From Muscardinus avellanarius (Eukaryota; Chordata; Mammalia; Rodentia; Gliridae): a DNA stretch of 64,000 nt. The stretch spans positions 26,066,523 to 26,130,522 of the forward strand of contig OY726578.1 of the NCBI GenBank assembly GCA_963383645.1. Direction: 5' to 3'. A model generated the notes under the pieces. The model was not told the DNA's origin. It did not search any database and was given only the letters and a program-made list of their open reading frames with translations. The position numbers and the translations under genes were made by a program. Of this stretch, positions 41,485-52,960 are shown one piece after another; position 1 is the first letter of the stretch; every line of letters begins with the position of its first letter.

Positions 41485-42240
41485 GATAAAATTAGTGCGA
41501 TAACACAAGACAAGAATGGGAATTCTGCTTTGTTTCTGGGATGCTTAACTACGGCCCTCCAAAGATATATTTATACTGACACACACTCACATGCAGAGCA
41601 AATTTTATTGGAGACCCAGTTTTCAGCCAATCATTCACAGATATTACTCCAAAAGCAGAAAATGGCACTTCAGACTTTCATTCATCAACTTTTAAATTTG
41701 GCCTTTGGGGTTTTCAACAACAGAGTAAAGGCAAACGAATTTTAAGCCTGGAAGGAATAAATGCAGGCACAAGGACAAGCCCACTTAATTGCCCTCACAT
41801 TGAGTAATAAGCACCTATTTACTCAGAGTTACCCAAAGGCTTGTTCCAATGAGTTGGGAAACTCAAGGCCCAGCATCTGCCACTTTTTCAATCAGCCTGG
41901 GCATTGGGTCAAGGACTGCCCTAAGTGGAATCCATCTGCATATGTAATGTGCCCCTTCTGCAAAGTGGGAAAACATTGCAAGCATTATTGCCCTTATGTC
42001 TGAAAGTAGGTAAGGTCATGTGCTCTCATTATAGCTGCCCGCAAAGACTGAGGATGCCTGAGGCTCAGCAAAGCCGCCTTTGTTCAGCCCTTTAACCAGC
42101 TGAACATCACGACAGAGAACCCTCCAGTCACTCTTGACATGGCAGGTAAAGATATCAATTTTCTTTTACATTTGGAGACTCGATTCTCTGCTTTGCTTGT
42201 TTCTCCTAGAACCTTTCTAAAACAAAACAAAACAAAACAA
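41485..42240 (+). pseudogene. Old ERV gag remnant, capsid end, nucleocapsid and start of protease
   Basis: After the insertion, capsid-like sequence continues (about 41485-41742). A nucleocapsid with two zinc knuckles follows. The second (41950-41991) is a perfect C-X2-C-X4-H-X4-C (CPFCKVGKHCKHYC). The first (41878-41919) has lost its second cysteine to phenylalanine (CHFFNQPGHWVKDC). A protease-like LDMAGKDINF begins near 42134, but the catalytic aspartate region is degraded. Stops at 41743 and 42001 and frame changes show the copy is dead. Two knuckles followed by protease is the usual order. Confidence 0.7.
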
Positions 42241-43080
42241 AAAAAACCTGTATTGCAACTGATGTTGTTGGCATTCTTGTAGATTTGGAGAACTAATTTT
42301 TACCAAGCCTTCTGAGTTCTCCCAGTGTCCCATTCCTTTCTTGGGAAGAACTTTTGAGCTATCTTGGGAGCAATACCTAATTTATTACTAAGTTGTGTTA
42401 ATAACAGGGCCAAGGAATGCTGGCTGTGTACCAGGTGTTTGAGACTCATCTGGATCTTGATCCAAAGGTAAGTTCACAGCGGAGGACTTGCCTGGCTGTG
42501 TGGGAACTGGGCTATTTCCCCCATGTTCTAAGTACTAGTATGGCAGGCCTGTGCCACAACAGCCAGCTGACAGAGCCTCTCGCTCATTTTCTTGCCCATC
42601 TTCCTGTTTTAGGAATACTGCCAAATGTTGGCATTAACTGGAACTTCCCATGCCTTGAGAAATGGCTAGTGGCCCCAATTATAGTTGGACTTTTTCTGCT
42701 TTCCTATAGCAGACAGGAAATCAAGAGCTCAGACTGTGTAAGCCAGTAACAGGCCTTGCAGGAATGCCTGAGTAAATACCTGGATCTCTATCTCCAAGAT
42801 GAGGAAGATGAGAAGTAGCCAGTAGAATAGGAAGAGGAATCAGTGTCACTGAGGCCACCACCACCAAAGAAGAGGAGAAGCTGTGTTGATGGAGGCCTGA
42901 GCCCTGGGCTGCAATCTTCCTACAAAGAGCGATGTGGGCCTTTAGCAGAAATTATTTAAATCACCTCCAAGAAAGTTCTCTGTAGCGTGATGTACATAAT
43001 AACTTATTTTGATGAACAAGAGTGAGTCTTGGACTTTTCAATATTCACTAAAAAATAGTAGTTTATAGGTCTTGTGTCAC
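42241..43080. other. Unresolved stretch between opposing ERV fragments
   Basis: A plus-strand frame at 42417-42749 and an acidic then basic stretch near 42795-42890 (PPPPKKRRSC) look coding-like, but I do not recognise either and both are broken by stops. It could be a processed-pseudogene fragment or decayed ERV. Confidence 0.35.
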
Positions 43081-43439
43081 TCATGAACCTATCAGTGAAT
43101 GAAGCTGCCACTTACGAATTTTCTTAAGTGTCCAGAATATAGCCATTTAACATAATGTGCTGAATAATCTCAGCAACCAAAAATTATTATCCAGGAATTC
43201 CCTTTTAGTAGACTTGATTCCTTTTTGGGAAATAGAAACAAAGATTCTTCCTTTAGAAGTCCTGGAGTGGGGCCATGTCTAACAGAAGAGGTCAGTGGTC
43301 ATATCTGTTTTTCCCAAGAACCATCTTGCCCTGAACATAAAACAGGGTACTGTAGCTTGTTCCTGATACATCTTGGCTTCCATGTTTGCATTGAGCTTCA
43401 GGTTATTTACAGGTAAAAGGTGGAGATTTGGATTGTCTG

Positions 43440-43965
43440 ATTACCAGCCCTCTCTAAGGAAAGGCTGGTTGTAGCTGTTCTCAAAACCCCATTTTGGGGC
43501 CATATTTACACTGGCTCTCAAGTCTGATCCAATGCCATGTTTTTGAGAGACTGTGACCTAAGTTATGCCCAGAGCTTTTGAGACCTTCTGTGTAACCTTT
43601 GCTAAAATATTCCTGAACAGGTAGAGGATGTCTCTAACACCCTGTGACTGCACAGTCCAAGTATAATGGGTCGTTTCAAGTTGTCAGGATCAGATTATTC
43701 AAAAGCAAAGACATTGTAAATCGGTATGTAATGGTATGCCAAAAAACTATCTTTAATGTCAAGGACAGTAAGCCATTTAAATCTTCTTGTTATCTGAGTC
43801 AAGATAGTAGGTGGATTAGGAACTCTAGGATGTAGCAGAACTGCAGCCTCATTAATGGCCTTTAGATCTTAAACTAACTGATATTTTCCACTTGATTTTA
43901 ACATTGAGAGAATGGGTATGTTACATAGAGAGAAGCAGTGAACCAAAAGACCGTATTTAAAAGAA
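43440..43965 (-). pseudogene. ERV pol remnant on the opposite strand
   Basis: Read on the minus strand, 43965 to about 43725 shows a reverse-transcriptase-like order: an SLRSKGH/LRAINEA-like block (two frames), then LTVLDIKDSF at about 43770, a hallmark of retroviral RT motif A. Further on (about 43690-43560) the sequence is weaker and might be integrase. All frames are broken. The orientation is opposite to the gag at 38240-42240, so this is a second element or an inverted part. Confidence 0.55.
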
Positions 43966-43971
43966 TTAGAA

Positions 43972-44168
43972 ATCAGGCATGAGGGTGCATGCTTGTATAT
44001 CCAGTATTTGAAAGGCTGAGACAGGAAGACCCAGATTTGCAGCCAGCCTCCGTTATTTACTAAGGCCCTGTACAATGTATTGAGACCCTGTATCAAAATA
44101 AAGAATAAAAATTTCAGGCTAAGTGTGTGGCCTGTAGGCAGAATGCCATTCAGTTTAATCCCAGCACT

Positions 44169-44204
<36 letters not shown>

Positions 44205-44385
44205 GCCAGGTGTGGTGGCACACACTTGTAATCGCAGTACTTAGGAGGCTGATCCAGGAGGATCTGAGGTTCAAATTCAGCCTTGGTAAATTAGCGAGAA
44301 CCTATTTTCAAATAAATAAAATTGGGCTGGGTGTATACTTGGAGGTAAAATACCCCTGGATCTAATCACTGGTACCACAAAAAAA
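43972..44385 (+). repeat. Two B1-dID SINEs
   Basis: Plus-strand copies at 43972-44172 and 44203-44385, separated by a poly(A) run of about 26 at 44174-44199. Confidence 0.85.
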
Positions 44386-44747
44386 GAAAAAGAAAATAAA
44401 TTAATTAGTAAAAGGCTGAAGAACTCAGTGTGCCTCTGGATTGATAGAATACTGTCACCATCAATGTAGGTAAACTTTGGGGGTTTTTAATGAAATAGAA
44501 TGTAGGTTAACATTTGAACATTAATTGCTTTAACTGGAATATCAATGTCCCAAACCAGATGATCGACCTAATATAAAATATCCAAGCATGGCACTCTAGG
44601 CTGGTATCTAAAGTCCTGGGCTGGATTTCTCATTTTAAAATGAAATACAGAGGAGTGTTAGCAGTTCACCAACAGCAGCTTCAGCAGCCTCAGGGCAAGC
44701 TCTTGTGCATTCAGCTTCACCTGGGATTTGAGAAATCCTTGTTTTTT
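44386..44747. other. Possible continuation of the minus-strand ERV pol
   Basis: The minus strand at about 44575-44520 can be read as a short pol-like peptide upstream of the RT remnant, but similarity is too weak to call. Confidence 0.25.
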
Positions 44748-44925
44748 TTGTTGTTGTTGTATCAGAGATTAAACCCAGGGGCGTTTTACCTCCAAGATAT
44801 ACCACCATCCTGTTTTTTATTCTTTATTTAGAAACAGTGTATCACTAAGTTTTGGAGGGTTTTACTAAGTAACTAAGGCTGGACACAAACCTGGGATCCT
44901 CTTGTCTAAGCCTTCCAAGTATAAG
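44748..44925 (-). repeat. B1-dID SINE, diverged
   Basis: Minus-strand ID half (TATCAGAGATTAAACCCAGG) and B1 half. Confidence 0.75.
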
Positions 44926-45394
44926 AAATCCTTTTACAGCCTTCTGCAGTATGGCCTAAGTCCACGACACATGCATTTTCTGGACGTCATGGTATCCAGG
45001 TCAGGCTCCCAGCCAATGCCCTCGGGTTCCCAGGGCTCAAGCCCTTTCCTCAATTCTCACCACATCTTCTACTTCTCAAAAATCTCAGTGCTGGGAAAAA
45101 ACTTCTGCAAGTGATACCACGATAAGTCTGCAAGTGATACCACGATAAGTCTGCCAACCATCCTAAGTAAACAGTTGTCCAAAGAAATACTGCTTCCGTG
45201 TGAAGATCATAACTCAGTCTGCAGAAGTTCTTTCATTATTTCTAGGGGATGGAGATCTGGGAGGAGAAAGTGCCAGACAGTGGTGGTGCCGATTAGCATC
45301 TCAGCAACACAATGTAAATAAACATGGGTGGTAGTTTCAGCATTTAAAATAGACACATAAGTACAATTTGTTTGTTTTCTTTCCAGTTTTTGTA

Positions 45395-46180
45395 GTGTTA
45401 GAGATTGAGCTTCAACCCTACCCTATTTATTTTGAAATAGGATCTAAGTTGCTGAAGGCTGTTTTCAAGCCTGTTATTCTCCATCTTAACCTCCCAAGTA
45501 GCATGTGTGTACCACATACAGCTAGAAGTATACATTTTATTTATTTATTTATTTATTTATTTTTGGTACTTGGGATTGAACCCAGGGGCATTCTACCTCT
45601 GAGCTATATGCAAAGAGCTATTTTATTTTTTATTTTGAAAGAGTAACATTATGTTGTAGAGTAGCTTGCTACATTACTGAGGATGGTTTTGAACCTATGA
45701 TCCTCATGTGTCTGCCTCCCATATACTTGGGATTATGAGCAGGTGCCACTATGCCAGCAGGAATATATACACTATATAGTATTTGAAAAATCTCTAAGCA
45801 GGAGGAGGCCCTCACTCCAGTGGCAAATGCTTTAAGCTCTTCAACCATATTTATGTCCACTTTGTAACCAAAGTATTATTAGTTATTATCAAGGACATTG
45901 CAAGTGGGTTTTCAGCTGGATGTGGTGGCACAGGCCTGTATTCCCAGGACCTGGAGGCTAATAAAGGAGGCTCATGGGTTTGTAGTCTGCCTCAACTACT
46001 TAATGAGGCTCTCCACAAATTAGTGAGACATTATTTAAAAATAAAGAATAAAAATAGGGCTGGGAGTGTATATCAGAAGTAGAATATCCCTGAGTTTAAT
46101 TTGTAATACCACAAAAAAAGGCTTGGGTTATAGTTTGAGGTATAATGTCCCTGGGTTCCATCCACAATACAAAAAATTTT
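45395..46180. repeat. Cluster of B1-dID SINEs
   Basis: Copies at 45395-45525 (minus), 45560-45760 (minus, after a (TTTA)n tail), 45910-46112 (plus) and an ID half at 46118-46180 (plus). Confidence 0.8.
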
Positions 46181-46299
46181 TTTGGTTGATGAACTGAATA
46201 AGTATCTGGCGAGTCTAACAGACTTAGAGTGACATCTTAGGCTCAAGTGTCCATTGCTCTATTGGGCTGTGAAGCAACAAATGTGCAACAGTTTTAACT

Positions 46300-47990
46300 A
46301 AATGAGATGAATCCTCCTATTAAGAAATCTGCCCATGTTGTTTCCTTCTTGTACCAGCTGCTTGCTAGACCCTGCACCTCATAGGATGATCCACATGACT
46401 GCTCCTGTGCCTCCCTCCTGGTGACCTTGGTTGATGCTGCAGAATTCAGTCTCATAACCGGACTGACCAGATGTATCCCTATCATCGTAACCTATCTGAA
46501 ACTGCTGGAGGAGACCACATCCAACCTCCAAACTTGATCACAGTGAAGCATCCAACTGCTTAGGTCACTGCAGAAACTCAGGAGAGAAGAGGCAAAGGGT
46601 TTCAGTAGGAGATAACTGTTCTGCCCAAAGGCTCAGTGCAGCCTCAAAAATGGAGGGAGACAAGACTTACCACATGTAAAGAAGACCCATGCAGATGCTG
46701 TCTCAGACTCAGCCTTGGCAAGGAATCACAACACTGAGTCTTTACCCAGGACATGTCTGTGGGTCCTGGAGAGACCTGTGTCACTCACCATGTTCTTCCT
46801 AAGGATGACTTGGGTCGTCAGTTACCAGCTTTGCATTGCTGGGAGTTTCATGATCTTCTTTTGACACACATATGATTTTATCCTTCCCTAGTGTTTGGGA
46901 AACAGAGCAGTAAATACTTCCTTGGTAGCAGTTAATGGCCTTCAACACAAAATGGCCATAAAAACTCACTTTGAAGACTGTCACACCCAAAGGCCCCCAG
47001 TGAGTGGACCTGCCAACTGCTCCCTCCAGCTCACTCTTTAGGAGGGCCTGGCATCCATGCGTGCTGAAGATGTACAGTCAAAACATAACCTTCATTGGGG
47101 TCATGGACCAGGAGGAAGTCTCACACCCCACCTTTCAAGAGTGTCCTCCAATATATCCTCTAGGTAGCAGTGAGATGAGAGCTTCCAAAAATGTGACCCC
47201 CCCAAATTTGCCAAGAGTCCTCCAGTGCAAGTCTTTTCTTTGATTCATCAAGAAAAGAACAGCACCAATGAGAGAAAGGAAGGGTACACTCCCTTCTCAG
47301 AACTTCCAGGCACTGTGCCATGTCATCCCCAGCCATGAGCACCCCTACTTGGCCTGCTTCCCAGGGAACTTCCAGGGTCTCTCAGTCTTGGTAATGAAGC
47401 ACAGGGACACTCAGAGCGCCTGACCTGAATCCCCCCACACTTGTCTCATAGCTGCTGTCCTGTGCCATGGGGAGGGGGCTTTAGAGCAAGATAAACTGGA
47501 ATGAATTGGCAGAAGGGTTTCCATAAGCAGAAACTGTTCTGCCCAAAGTCTCAGCTTAGCTTCAATAATTTGGAGGGAAATGATACTCACCACATGCAGA
47601 GTAGAGTTTCAGTCCACACAGCTGAAGCAGTAACTAGTCTTCCAGGAGCAGAAGATGTCCCGTGGAAAAGACCCCAGCAACCTGCCCCTGAAAGGCTATC
47701 ATACAGCCTCCTGAGAATGTCCCTGGGCCAAGACCCCTGTAGGAATCTTGGTCGCTAATCATGGTCAGGAGGAGGAAGGCATCTTCCAACCTGTGCAGTG
47801 GTGGAAGGCTGGGGAGGGTTTCACTAAGGGCTGATGTTTTTACCTTTGGTGAGTGACCAGCACCCAGAGACAGGCCCTGATCCCCTCACTCAGGATTCTA
47901 GATGCCAGAGCCAGATGCACTGTATACTAGAGGCTTCTCCTGAGGAAATGCGGGTGAGTGAAGAAAAGGGAGTCAATAGTGACCAGATCT
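46300..47990. repeat. Locally duplicated block, first part
   Basis: 46585-46680 (ACTGTTCTGCCCAAAGGCTCAG and following) recurs in the same orientation at 47505-47600. The following text (GTCCCTGGGCC or GTCCTGGAGA near a TGTGTCACTC/GTCGCTAATC) also corresponds at 46740 and 47715. No coding frame is conserved between copies. Confidence 0.55.
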
Positions 47991-48179
47991 GGTTGGGTAT
48001 ATCCAATGTCTGGTTCCATTTCAAACTTACATTGATGATATAAAGCACAGGATTATTATCACCCTAATGGAGTACAGATAAAGCAAACCCAGATTGGTTA
48101 CTCGAGCTCAAGCAGACCAGGATCAAGATCAAGATCCAGCAGACATGTTCTGGTGTCTAGGAGGCTTCAAATGGCATTG

Positions 48180-49668
48180 CATCTCCATCAGCTTTCTGTC
48201 AGAGTCCACTGTGGTCAAAGTTGGTGTCCAGGGAACTGGGGGATACATTAGTTAGGAAGAGTTAGTAATCCTACAGTATAAACACTTATCAAACCATAAC
48301 ACAAAACCTCAAAACAACCAAAATTGTGATTGACTTTGGGCTGAGTCACAAGATCACCGCTGGGCATCAGCTGCAGTCCTCCTGTGGTGCTCTCCACTCT
48401 GAATTCTGAGTTCTACCAGGACCAAGCAAATGCTCTCTGATGGGCATCTGGGTTCTAGGTGTCCTCCCCCACTAATTTCTCACAACTTAGCCAAACTAAA
48501 GAGCCATTCTTGAAGTGGGGTGCTCTCACTTGTTCCTCAGAGAGGAAGAACAGGCAAGATTTGTCTACTCTGAGCTAACAGGAGAATGATAGGCAGGCTC
48601 TCTGAAGTGTCCTATGGAAGGGGCTAGAGAAAGGTGAGGGCCAGGCTGTGTCTTTGCTCCCAAAGCCTCCTCTCTGTAATATTAGGATTTTTATATTCTT
48701 TTCCAGGCTGGGCAGGAGAGTGGAAAATGAGTGGTCTCCACCCTCCTGCAGACTGCACAGAAGAATAGTAGGCAGGCAGTATCTCCTGGCCCCATTCTGC
48801 CCTAACTATGTGCCCTCCATGGTCACAGAATGTTCACAGAGCAGGAACAGGAAGGCAGAAAAGGAATTATCACTGGATCTCCAATTTGGGAGATAGTGAA
48901 GGCAGAAGTATCCGTGGGTATGGAGTTGGCCCAAACCCCTGATGCCCCCACCTAACCTGGAATGCATCTTGGCTCACCCCATTGGCAAAATCTGTTAAGG
49001 GGCCATTTTGAGGTCAAATATTCATTGGACACATAGCCAGTCCAATGTGGGTTGTACCCCATGTTACATATTACCCTCAATATCTTGGGTTTCAGGAGTT
49101 TCAAAGCAGCTCATGAGGACTCTCCCTCTTTCAGACAAAGGTGTGCCATGGGTTTAGCCAATGGCCTCTGGTTTGAATCTACAGTGAATATCTGATAGAT
49201 GATGTTTTCTGCAAAAGGAAAGGTGAATGGGCACTTTGTAACTCCCAGCAGGGTCTGCTCCTTCAGCTTCTTGGAATTTGTGAGCAATTAGTGGGGGAGG
49301 ACATCTAGAACCCAGATGCCCATTGCAGAGCATTTGCTTGGTCCTGATAGAACTCAGGATTCTGCCCAGCGCTGATCTTTTCACTAAGCCTGAAGTCATT
49401 CAGTTGGAGAATCTCACTCTAGCTGCTGTCAGAGTCCACTGTGGTCAAATCAGGTCAAGGGAGCTGAGGGAAAGGAAAATTAGAAAAAATTAGTCATCCC
49501 ACAGTGAAAGATTTAACTAAATATCACACTACAACCCAGAGAAGCATCCGATTGTGACTTACTGAAAATGACATAATACAAACTATGTTTGTATTCTATA
49601 TAATAATATTCTATATTATTATATAGAATACAAACATATATATATAATATGATAAAATATATATTATA

Positions 49669-49727
<59 letters not shown>

Positions 49728-51310
49728 GAAATCTTGGAGTACATTACCTGCATGGTGTTCAACTCAGTGGCCTTTCACTTGAGACAACTTGTAAGTAGAG
49801 AATACTTAATACTCACCTCAGATGAGTTTGGGTGATGGCTTCTGGGTCTTTTCTAGAGTGAACATGAGATCAGTGATGTTTTATGCATTGGTGGAAAGGC
49901 GAGCGAGCAACTTCATAGCTCCCTGCAGAGCCTGCTTCTTCAGAAGGGAGGAGATCTGAAAGCAAATATTGGAGGAAGACGCCCAGGCCCCAGAAGTCCA
50001 TCTTGGAGCATTATGCTTGGTTCTGGTAGAACTCATGTAGCAGAGTGAAGAGCACCAAGGAGGACTACAGCTGCTGTCCAGCAGTAATCTTGCAGCTGAG
50101 GCAAAAGTGTTGTGTTGGAGCATCTCACTCTATCTGGTCTTTCATGTACACTGTGGTCAAAGTCAGGTTTCAGGGAGCTGAAAGATATGATAATTAGAAG
50201 TTAGTCATCCCAAAGTGTACAGAGTTATCAAACCATCACATTAAATCCCAGAGATACATGCAATTATGCTTTATCATTTGAAACTGACATAATTATATGT
50301 ATAATAAGATGCTGGACTGCACTACCTGTTGGTATCCATTTCATTGGCTGCTTTCACTGGAGACTTCTTATAAGTATATAAGACAGGGTACTTCTGGTTA
50401 CTTTATACTGGATCTACTTGGGTGGATCCAGGTCAAATCTTTGGGACCAGCAGATAACAGCAACAGGTCCTTATGATCTGGGTCCCAGTTCTCCAGGTTA
50501 CCTGCTTCCAGCCCTGATTGTTGTCCACAGTGGTGGCCACAATTGCACAACAGTGTTGCCTGGTGGTTGGGAAATATTTTTGTACTAATATCCCCTGAGA
50601 AGACAACTGGTCTTGGGGGTGGTCTAAAGGCCATGCTGGAGGGCCAAGCTAGGAGTGTGGGTGCTATAATTGGGACCTCACAGAGGAATAGCTGGCAGGC
50701 TCTATTATCCTCCAAGCTCAGCAGGAGAATGACATGAAGGCTCTCTGTAGTATCCTCTGGATGGAGCTGGAGAAATGAGGTGACCTGGCTGTGTCTTTGC
50801 TCTCAAAACACTCCACTTGGAAACAACAGGTAGGTTCTCTTCTTTCTCTTTTTTGACTCACAGATCACTGCTAGGCAGTGAGTCTCCTCTAGCCTGGGCA
50901 GGGGAGTTACAGGTGAGTTGTGTCTATCTTCCTCAACTGTACAGAGAATGGCAGGCAGGCTTTGTCTCATGTCCCCCTATATCCCTGATTCTGTGTCTTA
51001 TTTGGGCAGTGAATATTCAGCAAGGAGGGGGAGGCAAGGTGGGAACACTTACCAGATCTCCACACTAGAGGGAGAGAGAAGGAATAAGTAACTATGGGGA
51101 TGAAGATGGTTTGATGCCTTGATGCTCCTGCCTAACCTGCAAAGCATCTTGGTTCACCCAACATGCACTATTTGATAAGTGACCACTGGGTAATCAATTA
51201 TTCTTTTGGACATAGGTAGCAATTCTGGTGTGGGCTATACAGCAGAAAACAAATGACCCTCAAGATCTTGAGGTTCAGGTATTTGGGGAGCAGGTTATGA
51301 AGAATTGGTG
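48180..51310. repeat. Tandem and inverted duplication array, module about 2 kb
   Basis: 48180-48320, 49410-49560 and 50120-50290 share a block around GTCAGAGTCCACTGTGGTCA. 48600-49130 matches 50720-51310 in order (GGCTGTGTCTTTGCTC, CTAACCTG, CATCTTGG, CACC blocks). 48375-48490 is inverted at 49255-49375 (block around ATTAGTGGGGGAGGACA). Together these make two direct copies of a roughly 2-kb module with an inverted piece between. Confidence 0.65.
49600..49722. repeat. (AT)n tract with flanking palindromic AT sequence
   Basis: About 27 AT dinucleotides at 49668-49722 are preceded by a self-complementary AT stretch (TTCTATATAATAATATTC region). Confidence 0.9.
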
Positions 51311-51439
51311 GATACTCACACAGGCTAAGCCAGGGATGCTCCAGATAAGTTTTACGGCTGGCTCAACTGGGCACTGAATATGGGCACTGAGTCCGCTCGA
51401 GACCAAGTTTCTCAGAAAGATGGGCAAAGGCTTTGGTTG

Positions 51440-52960
51440 CAGTTCTGCAGCCACTTATCTGCAGCAATTTTTTCCCTTTTTTAGGAAATAAACTCCTTTA
51501 AGTTCCTATTCACAGCGCTAAAAGTGGAGATTCCTCTCTGGGAAAGAATCTGACATGGACAAATGCCTCCAGTGAAATCGACACTTTATTACAAGAACCC
51601 AGGAAAATTTATATCTTTCACCGGTGAGATTAATAGTAAAAAAAAAAAAAAAGAAGAAGTGTAATCACCACAAAACAATAGTGAAGGACATGTAAACAAA
51701 GTAAAAAGACACTAGTCTGGGGCATTCAAGATTAGCTCCAATTAGCTCTGGATCCTGTGACCAAATCCAGCCCCCTGCCCTTGAGGCCCCTGCCCTTGCA
51801 GACAGGCACATTCCAGAAGGCACAGGCACGCCCAGGGCTTGGAGAATATGGCCTCTCATGGAATCTCCTTTAACTTTTTTTTAAACTTTCCATTCCTAGG
51901 GCTTAGCATATGGCTGGCATGGGGAGATATGGCGATCCAAGGGGATGTGATGGAGGTCTCCCATGTTTCGTCTGCATTGCCATCTAAAGTCTGAAAGCTT
52001 AAACAAGCTCACAATACAGTTTAGCAGATAAACACCAAAAAGTAACATGAAGTTTTTAGATTTAGTTGTCAGATGTACTTCTCTAGCTGCTGAGCACTTT
52101 TCCTCAAACGATAGGCTTATTAGAAGCCTATTCCTCTTTTAATAATCCATTTTCCTATCACAAACCCTCTGCAACTTCCTTTTCTTTTCTGATTACCCTG
52201 ATTCTCTCTTTCCCATTTGGGACAATCTTAGGATAAACTCTTCTTCATACAAAAATGATTTCTTATTCTCACCATATTTCCTTTCTTTCACACTTACACA
52301 TTTATTTTATCTGTCCTTTGTTCTGACATCTTCATATCTTAACCATGTGGCACCTCCCTGTCTCAGCAGTGCACATACTGGGTGTAAAGGTCAAGAATCT
52401 TCCTAGCCTTCGGCTCTATTGTATCGGGCAGTATTAGCTGCTTATCAACTAGGCTGCTTTGAAGTCACACACAAAGTTTATCTTCACTGTATCTAGGCTG
52501 GATTACAAGGAGAGGGGTCCCGGTTCCCTCTCTTGCAAGTTTTTAGGGCTAATGACTTCAGCTGACTCTTAAGGCTTTTACTATAGGTTAGTGATTACAA
52601 TGAAGGTCAGAGATAGAAAGGAAATCTGTGTTTGTAATTGCTGTAGCTGGAATGCTTCCACAGCATCTGAATTCTGACTAGATTTTATTACCATTTGAGC
52701 AAAGCCGAGGGCGTTTAGAGGCTTAGACAAATTACTAGAAAATTTATTTTCCACGGACTCAGTTTCTCTCACAGTCCTGATCTTACATCACCAGAGCAAT
52801 TCGTGTGGAAAGTTAAAAGAATCGTTACCAAAAAAAATAATAGTTATGAAAGAATATCTAAGAGTGGGGGAGTACTTTGGCCAGAGACAACACTTTCCCT
52901 CGGGGCTCTGCTTTCTTTAAGCTTAGCCAATTTCTTGCGTGGGAATCACACACAGATGCC
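51440..52960 (-). mobile_element. ERV fragment, arm 1 of an inverted pair
   Basis: Its reverse complement matches 59290-60400 over most of its length: for example 52830-52870 with 59325-59370, 52745-52800 with 59390-59450, 52000-52100 with 59660-59790, and 51460-51600 with 60230-60370. It contains a minus-strand frame at 52581-52772 of unknown type. 52110-52240 is shared with the ERV interior near 27305-27530. Bases about 51660-51950 are an insertion not found in arm 2. Confidence 0.7.
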
